Shown here: positions 59,256 through 64,000 of the stretch, piece after piece
How the letters are laid out: every line of letters starts with the position of its first letter
How positions within the stretch are numbered: position 1 is the stretch's first letter
From: Demequina lutea
GTDB lineage: Bacteria; Actinomycetota; Actinomycetes; Actinomycetales; Demequinaceae
Assembly (NCBI RefSeq): GCF_013409005.1
Contig: NZ_JACBZO010000001.1
Span: 1,736,001-1,800,000, forward strand
Length of the DNA: 64,000 nt
Reading direction: 5' to 3'
Program-made: the position numbers and the translations under genes
Notes under the pieces: model-generated
Seen by the model: only the letters and a program-made list of their open reading frames with translations
Database searches by the model: none
Told to the model about the DNA's origin: nothing

Positions 59256-59729
59256 ATGAGCGAACTTCACCCCAAGGTTGCCCAGGTCCAGGCGGCGCTT
59301 CACGCCGCGGGCATCGACGTCACCGTGCGCCAGATCGACGAGGCCACTCCGACCGCGGCTGCCGCCGCCGAATACCTCGGCTGTGAGGTGGGCGCTATCG
59401 CGAACTCGCTCATCTTCATGGCCGACGGCGAGCCGATCCTGGTGCTGACGTCGGGCGCGCATCGGGTTGACACCACGTTGTTGGCTGGGCGCATCGGCGC
59501 TACGGCCATCACACGCGCCAAGCCCGACGACGTGAAGGCGGCGACAGGTCAGGTCATCGGTGGCGTGGCTCCGGTGGGACACCCAGCGCCCGTCCGAACG
59601 TACTTGGACGTAACGCTGGGCGCCTACGACGAGGTGTGGGCGGCCGCCGGCATCGCGGCGTCGCTTTTCCCCATCACGTATGCCGATCTACTGCGGGCCA
59701 CCGGCGCGACCGAGGTCGAGGTCGACTAA
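59256..59729 (+). CDS. ybaK: YbaK/EbsC-family aminoacyl-tRNA deacylase
   Basis: A 157-residue YbaK/ProX-type editing domain that hydrolyses mischarged aminoacyl-tRNA. The conserved AIANSLIFMADGEPILVLTSG, with the neighbouring GAHRVDTTLLA lysine/aspartate environment and the GVAPVGHPAPVRTYLD signature, is clear. The frame extends far upstream, but the ATG at 59256 is the first with homologous sequence and has a leaderless-type -10 (TACGGT). Whether it removes Cys, Ala or another amino acid is not known. Confidence 0.9.
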   Translation: MSELHPKVAQVQAALHAAGIDVTVRQIDEATPTAAAAAEYLGCEVGAIANSLIFMADGEPILVLTSGAHRVDTTLLAGRIGATAITRAKPDDVKAATGQVIGGVAPVGHPAPVRTYLDVTLGAYDEVWAAAGIAASLFPITYADLLRATGATEVEVD

Positions 59730-59734
59730 GGCGC

Positions 59735-59757
59735 GGCGGGGGCTACGGGGCCCCGCC
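59735..59757. terminator. terminator between convergent ybaK and argH
   Basis: GGCGGGG-N9-CCCCGCC, a 7-bp GC stem, lies 5 bp after the ybaK stop and 16 bp before the argH stop. No T-run follows, so efficiency is uncertain. Confidence 0.5.
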
Positions 59758-59773
59758 AATCTGTGATCGAGCA

Positions 59774-61210
<1,437 letters not shown>

Positions 61211-61278
61211 TCAACGACGGCACCCCCGCCAGGGACATACCCATGGCGGAGGCCACCTCACACAGTGATACGACCGAA

Positions 61279-62484
61279 CTACAGCCCGAGCACCCTGGCC
61301 TCGCGAGCCGCGGCCTGCTTGGCGGCAAGGCCATAGATCTCGATGTAGCCGCGAGCGGCGCTCTGGTCAAAGGTATCGCCCTCGTCGTACGTCGCGAGGT
61401 TGAAGTCGTATAGGCCCACGTCGGAGCGACGGCCGGTCACGACCGCGGTGCCCCCATGGAGGACCATGCGAATCTCGCCGGTGACGTATTCCTGGGTCGA
61501 CTCGATGAAAGCGTCGAGCGACTTCTTGAGCGGGCTCGACCACATGCCGTCGTAGACCAACTCGGTCCACTTCTCGCCGATCACGCGCTTGTACCGCGCC
61601 TGCTCGCGCTCGAGGGTCACGTTCTCCATCTCGCGGTGCGCCTCGATGAGCGCGATCGCGCCGGGTGCCTCGTAGATCTCGCGGCTCTTGATGCCAACGA
61701 GCCTGTCTTCAACGATGTCGATGCGGCCGATGCCGTGGGCGCCCGCCCTGCGGTTCATCTCCACGATCGCCTGCAGCGGCGTGACGGACTGGCCGTCGAT
61801 CGCGACGGGGATGCCGCGTTCGAAGCGAATGATGACCTCGTCGGGCACCGGCGGGAACGACGGGTCGTCCGTGTAGTCGTAGACGTCCTTGGTGGGCGCG
61901 TTCCAGATGTCCTCGAGGAAGCCCGTCTCGACGGCGCGGCCCCACACGTTTTGATCGATGCTGAAGGGGTTCTTCTTGGTGGTCACGATCGGCAGGTTGT
62001 TGCGCTCCGCATAATCGATGGCCTTGTCACGCGTCAGCGCGAGGTCACGCACGGGAGCAATGCACTTGAGTTCGGGTGCGAGCGAGGCGATTCCGACCTC
62101 GAAACGCACCTGGTCGTTGCCCTTTCCGGTGCAGCCGTGAGCCATCGTGGTGGCGCCAAACTCGCGCGCCGCCTTCACGATGTGCTTGACGATGACGGGG
62201 CGGCTGAGCGCCGAGACCAGCGGGTACTTGTCGTGGTAAAGAGCGTTCGCCTTCAGGGCGGGCATGCAGTACTCGTTCGCGAACTCGTCGCGCGCATCGG
62301 CCACGTAGGCCTCTACGGCGCCACAGTCGAGCGCGCGCTGGCGGATGACATCGAGGTCCTCGCCACCTTGACCGACGTCGACAGCGACGGCGATCACTTC
62401 GGCGCCGGTCGCGTCGGCGATCCAGCCGATTGCTACGGAGGTGTCAAGGCCTCCTGAGTAGGCCAGGACGATGCGTTCGGTCAT
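61279..62484 (-). CDS. argG: argininosuccinate synthase
   Basis: A 401-residue ATP-dependent ligase joining citrulline and aspartate. The PP-loop motif [14 protein letters not shown] is at residues 8-21, and [13 protein letters not shown] is the citrulline/Asp site. The size is normal for the short form. It is preceded by argR (48 bp) and followed by argH. Confidence 0.96.
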   Translation of the reverse strand: MTERIVLAYSGGLDTSVAIGWIADATGAEVIAVAVDVGQGGEDLDVIRQRALDCGAVEAYVADARDEFANEYCMPALKANALYHDKYPLVSALSRPVIVKHIVKAAREFGATTMAHGCTGKGNDQVRFEVGIASLAPELKCIAPVRDLALTRDKAIDYAERNNLPIVTTKKNPFSIDQNVWGRAVETGFLEDIWNAPTKDVYDYTDDPSFPPVPDEVIIRFERGIPVAIDGQSVTPLQAIVEMNRRAGAHGIGRIDIVEDRLVGIKSREIYEAPGAIALIEAHREMENVTLEREQARYKRVIGEKWTELVYDGMWSSPLKKSLDAFIESTQEYVTGEIRMVLHGGTAVVTGRRSDVGLYDFNLATYDEGDTFDQSAARGYIEIYGLAAKQAAAREARVLGL

Positions 62485-62532
62485 GTGATGAGTCGCTTTC
62501 TGTGGTGTCTGTGTGGCTGTGTTGTCTGAGGA

Positions 62533-63024
62533 TCAGTTCAGTGCGCCGCTGGCGCGGTCGAGAAACTTCTGGGCGAGGCGAATGCCTCCATCAACGTCGC
62601 GAGAGATCACGACAACGGTGTCGTCACCTGCGACGGTGCCGACCACATCGGGGTCGTCGTGACCGTCGATCGCGCTCGCCAGGAATTGGGCGGCGCCGGA
62701 GGGCGTGCGGATCACCGCGATATTGCCCGAGCCGTCGGTGGCATGAACCAGCTCGGCACACATGCGGTTGAGCCGCGCGCCGGTGTCCTGCGACTCCTCC
62801 ATGGCCGCCTGTGTCGTGTAGACCATGCGGCCGTGCGCGTCACGCACCTTGACGGCTCGCACCTCGACGAGGTCGCGCGAAAGGGTCGCCTGGGTGACCG
62901 AGATACCCTCGGCCTCGAGGCGCAACGCCAGGTCGCCCTGAGAGCCGAAGCCCTCGGTCTCGATGAGTTTCGCGATCAGCGCTTGGCGCGCCGCCTTCGT
63001 GGCAGGGATCGTGGGGCTCGCCAT
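62533..63024 (-). CDS. argR: arginine repressor
   Basis: A 163-residue ArgR regulator. The N-terminal winged helix covers residues 10-80 (QALIAKLIETEGFGSQGDLALRLEAEGISVTQATLSRDLVEV), and the C-terminal hexamerisation and arginine-binding domain has GTVAGDDTVVVISRD, with Asp residues that bind arginine. The start ATG overlaps the argF stop by one base (TGATG); the frame extends upstream but into argF. It should repress the arg genes when arginine is plentiful. Its own autoregulation is likely through the argF-argR promoter outside this window. Confidence 0.95.
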   Translation of the reverse strand: MASPTIPATKAARQALIAKLIETEGFGSQGDLALRLEAEGISVTQATLSRDLVEVRAVKVRDAHGRMVYTTQAAMEESQDTGARLNRMCAELVHATDGSGNIAVIRTPSGAAQFLASAIDGHDDPDVVGTVAGDDTVVVISRDVDGGIRLAQKFLDRASGALN

Positions 63025-63962
63025 CACTCCCCCGTCCGCGCGGCCAGCCACGTGAGTAGCGCCTTCTGTGCGTGGAGGCGGTATTCGGCCTCGAGCCACA
63101 CGATGCTTTGGGGTCCGTCGATGACGTCGGCGGTGATCTCCTTGCCGCGGTAGGCGGGCAGGCAGTGCAGCACCTGAGCACCTGGGGCCGCGAGCTCGAG
63201 GGTGCGGGCGTTCACTTGGTAGGCATCGAAGCGGCCGATGCGGTCGCCCGACTCACCCTCGTCGCCCATCGAAACCCACGTGTCGGTCGCGATGACGTCG
63301 GCTCCGATGACGGCGTCGTCGTGGTCGGTCGTGACCTGGATCGAGCCGCCGTGTTCGGCCGCGAGCTTCTTGGCGTCGAGCACGATGCGCTCGTCGGGCA
63401 TGTAGTCGTCCGGGGCGCCCACGCGCACGTGCATTCCCGCGAGCGCGCCGCCCAACAGGTAGGAATGGGCCATGTTGTTGGCGCCATCGCCCACATAGGA
63501 GAGCGTGAGGCCCGCGAGGGCGTCGACGCCGCCCCGAGCATCGGCAATCGCGGAAAGGTCCGCGAGGATCTGGCAAGGGTGGAACGAGTCGGTGAGCGCG
63601 TTGACGACCGGGACCCCAGCGTGCGCCGCCATCTCCTCGACCCGATCCTGACCAAAGGTGCGCCACACGATCGCGCTGACCTGGCGACCGAGCACGCGGG
63701 CGGTGTCTGCCACGGACTCGCCACGACCCATTTGGGACGACGCCGCGTCGAGAACCAGCGGATAGCCGCCGAGCTCGGCAATGCCGGTCGCGAAGGACAC
63801 GCGCGTCCTGGTCGACGGCTTGTCAAAAATCACCGCCACGGCACGGGGGCCCGCGAACGGCTGGTGCAAATGGCGGTCGGCACGGAAGGCGAGGGCGAGC
63901 TCCAGAACCTCACGCTGCTCGGCTGCGCTGAGGTCGTCGTCCCTCAAGAAGTGACGCACCAT
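63024..63962 (-). CDS. argF: ornithine carbamoyltransferase
   Basis: A 312-residue enzyme that makes citrulline from ornithine and carbamoyl phosphate. Motifs: KPSTRTRVSF (carbamoyl phosphate), FHPCQ, VWVSMGDE-like SMG loop and HCLPAYRG (ornithine site). The ATG at 63962 has GGAG 5 nt upstream; the GTG at 63965 is too close to it. The sequence 63966-64000 just upstream contains a TGA at 63994-63996 on the minus strand that could be the stop of the preceding arg gene (probably argD), but too little is visible. Confidence 0.95.
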   Translation of the reverse strand: MVRHFLRDDDLSAAEQREVLELALAFRADRHLHQPFAGPRAVAVIFDKPSTRTRVSFATGIAELGGYPLVLDAASSQMGRGESVADTARVLGRQVSAIVWRTFGQDRVEEMAAHAGVPVVNALTDSFHPCQILADLSAIADARGGVDALAGLTLSYVGDGANNMAHSYLLGGALAGMHVRVGAPDDYMPDERIVLDAKKLAAEHGGSIQVTTDHDDAVIGADVIATDTWVSMGDEGESGDRIGRFDAYQVNARTLELAAPGAQVLHCLPAYRGKEITADVIDGPQSIVWLEAEYRLHAQKALLTWLAARTGE

Positions 63963-64000
63963 CACGTCTCCTTTGCGAAGGCCGCGTGGGCGGTCAGGTA

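Overview
The window is chromosomal DNA from a high-GC Gram-positive bacterium of the Actinomycetota, most likely order Micrococcales. Evidence: GC-rich codon use throughout; a LexA box of the actinobacterial TCGAAC-N4-GTTCGA type; an imuA'-imuB-dnaE2 mutagenesis cassette; an sufR-sufBD-Rieske-sufCSU-sufT operon; an InhA-like enoyl reductase next to a FabG reductase; a 16S-23S spacer without tRNA genes; and a gene order shared with Mycobacterium tuberculosis (tyrS ... Rv1691-Rv1692-Rv1693-tlyA-nadK-recN-steA-steB-pyrG-NUDIX, with argF-argR-argG-argH nearby). The exact genus cannot be fixed by eye; the complete 16S gene (about 52108-53633, minus strand) would settle it.

Layout. 1-1800: the end of an unknown gene, a DUF2142-type membrane protein and tRNA-Leu(GAG). 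2015-5051: an unrecognised cytosolic protein and a membrane pyrophosphatase. 5147-11216: an SOS mutasome operon under a LexA box, with a 16-bp tandem repeat between imuB and dnaE2. 11414-13680: ribB (apparent ATC start), an RbsD/FucU protein and ribokinase. 13738-16332: a TrmH methyltransferase and an NfeD/SPFH pair. 16503-20456: an ABC ATPase, glgA and glgC (divergent) and serB. 20473-24394: a GH88/GH105-like hydrolase, SixA-like phosphatase, fabI and fabG, divergent from a SURF1 gene. 24416-29054: an ABC-F protein, the bioYMN biotin transporter and a zinc metallopeptidase. 29051-36123: the suf Fe-S operon. 36492-38056: ctaA and a PEBP lipoprotein. 38077-48329: one long minus-strand block for NUDIX, pyrG, steB, steA, recN, nadK, tlyA, a 56-residue protein, a HAD phosphatase and an RG-rich helical-repeat protein. 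48408-54109: a complete rRNA operon (16S-23S-5S, minus strand) with two tandem promoters and a terminator. 54185-59219: tyrS, a three-gene operon matching the D- to L-amino-acid conversion pathway (M20 deacylase, GNAT, N-acylamino-acid racemase) and a P-loop kinase. 59256-63962: ybaK and the arginine genes argH, argG, argR, argF.

Most of this is core metabolism. I see no CRISPR array, insertion sequence, prophage or defence island. The observations most worth following are: (1) the repeat upstream of dnaE2, which creates a chain of overlapping 11-codon mini-ORFs (ATGA junctions) from the imuB stop to the dnaE2 start; (2) ribB, which has no standard start codon where homologues start; (3) eight genes with a TANNNT hexamer 6-7 nt before the start codon, which predicts leaderless mRNAs, including three divergent pairs; (4) the complete D- to L-amino-acid conversion operon; and (5) an rRNA operon sitting inside an otherwise conserved gene block, next to an RG-rich protein.
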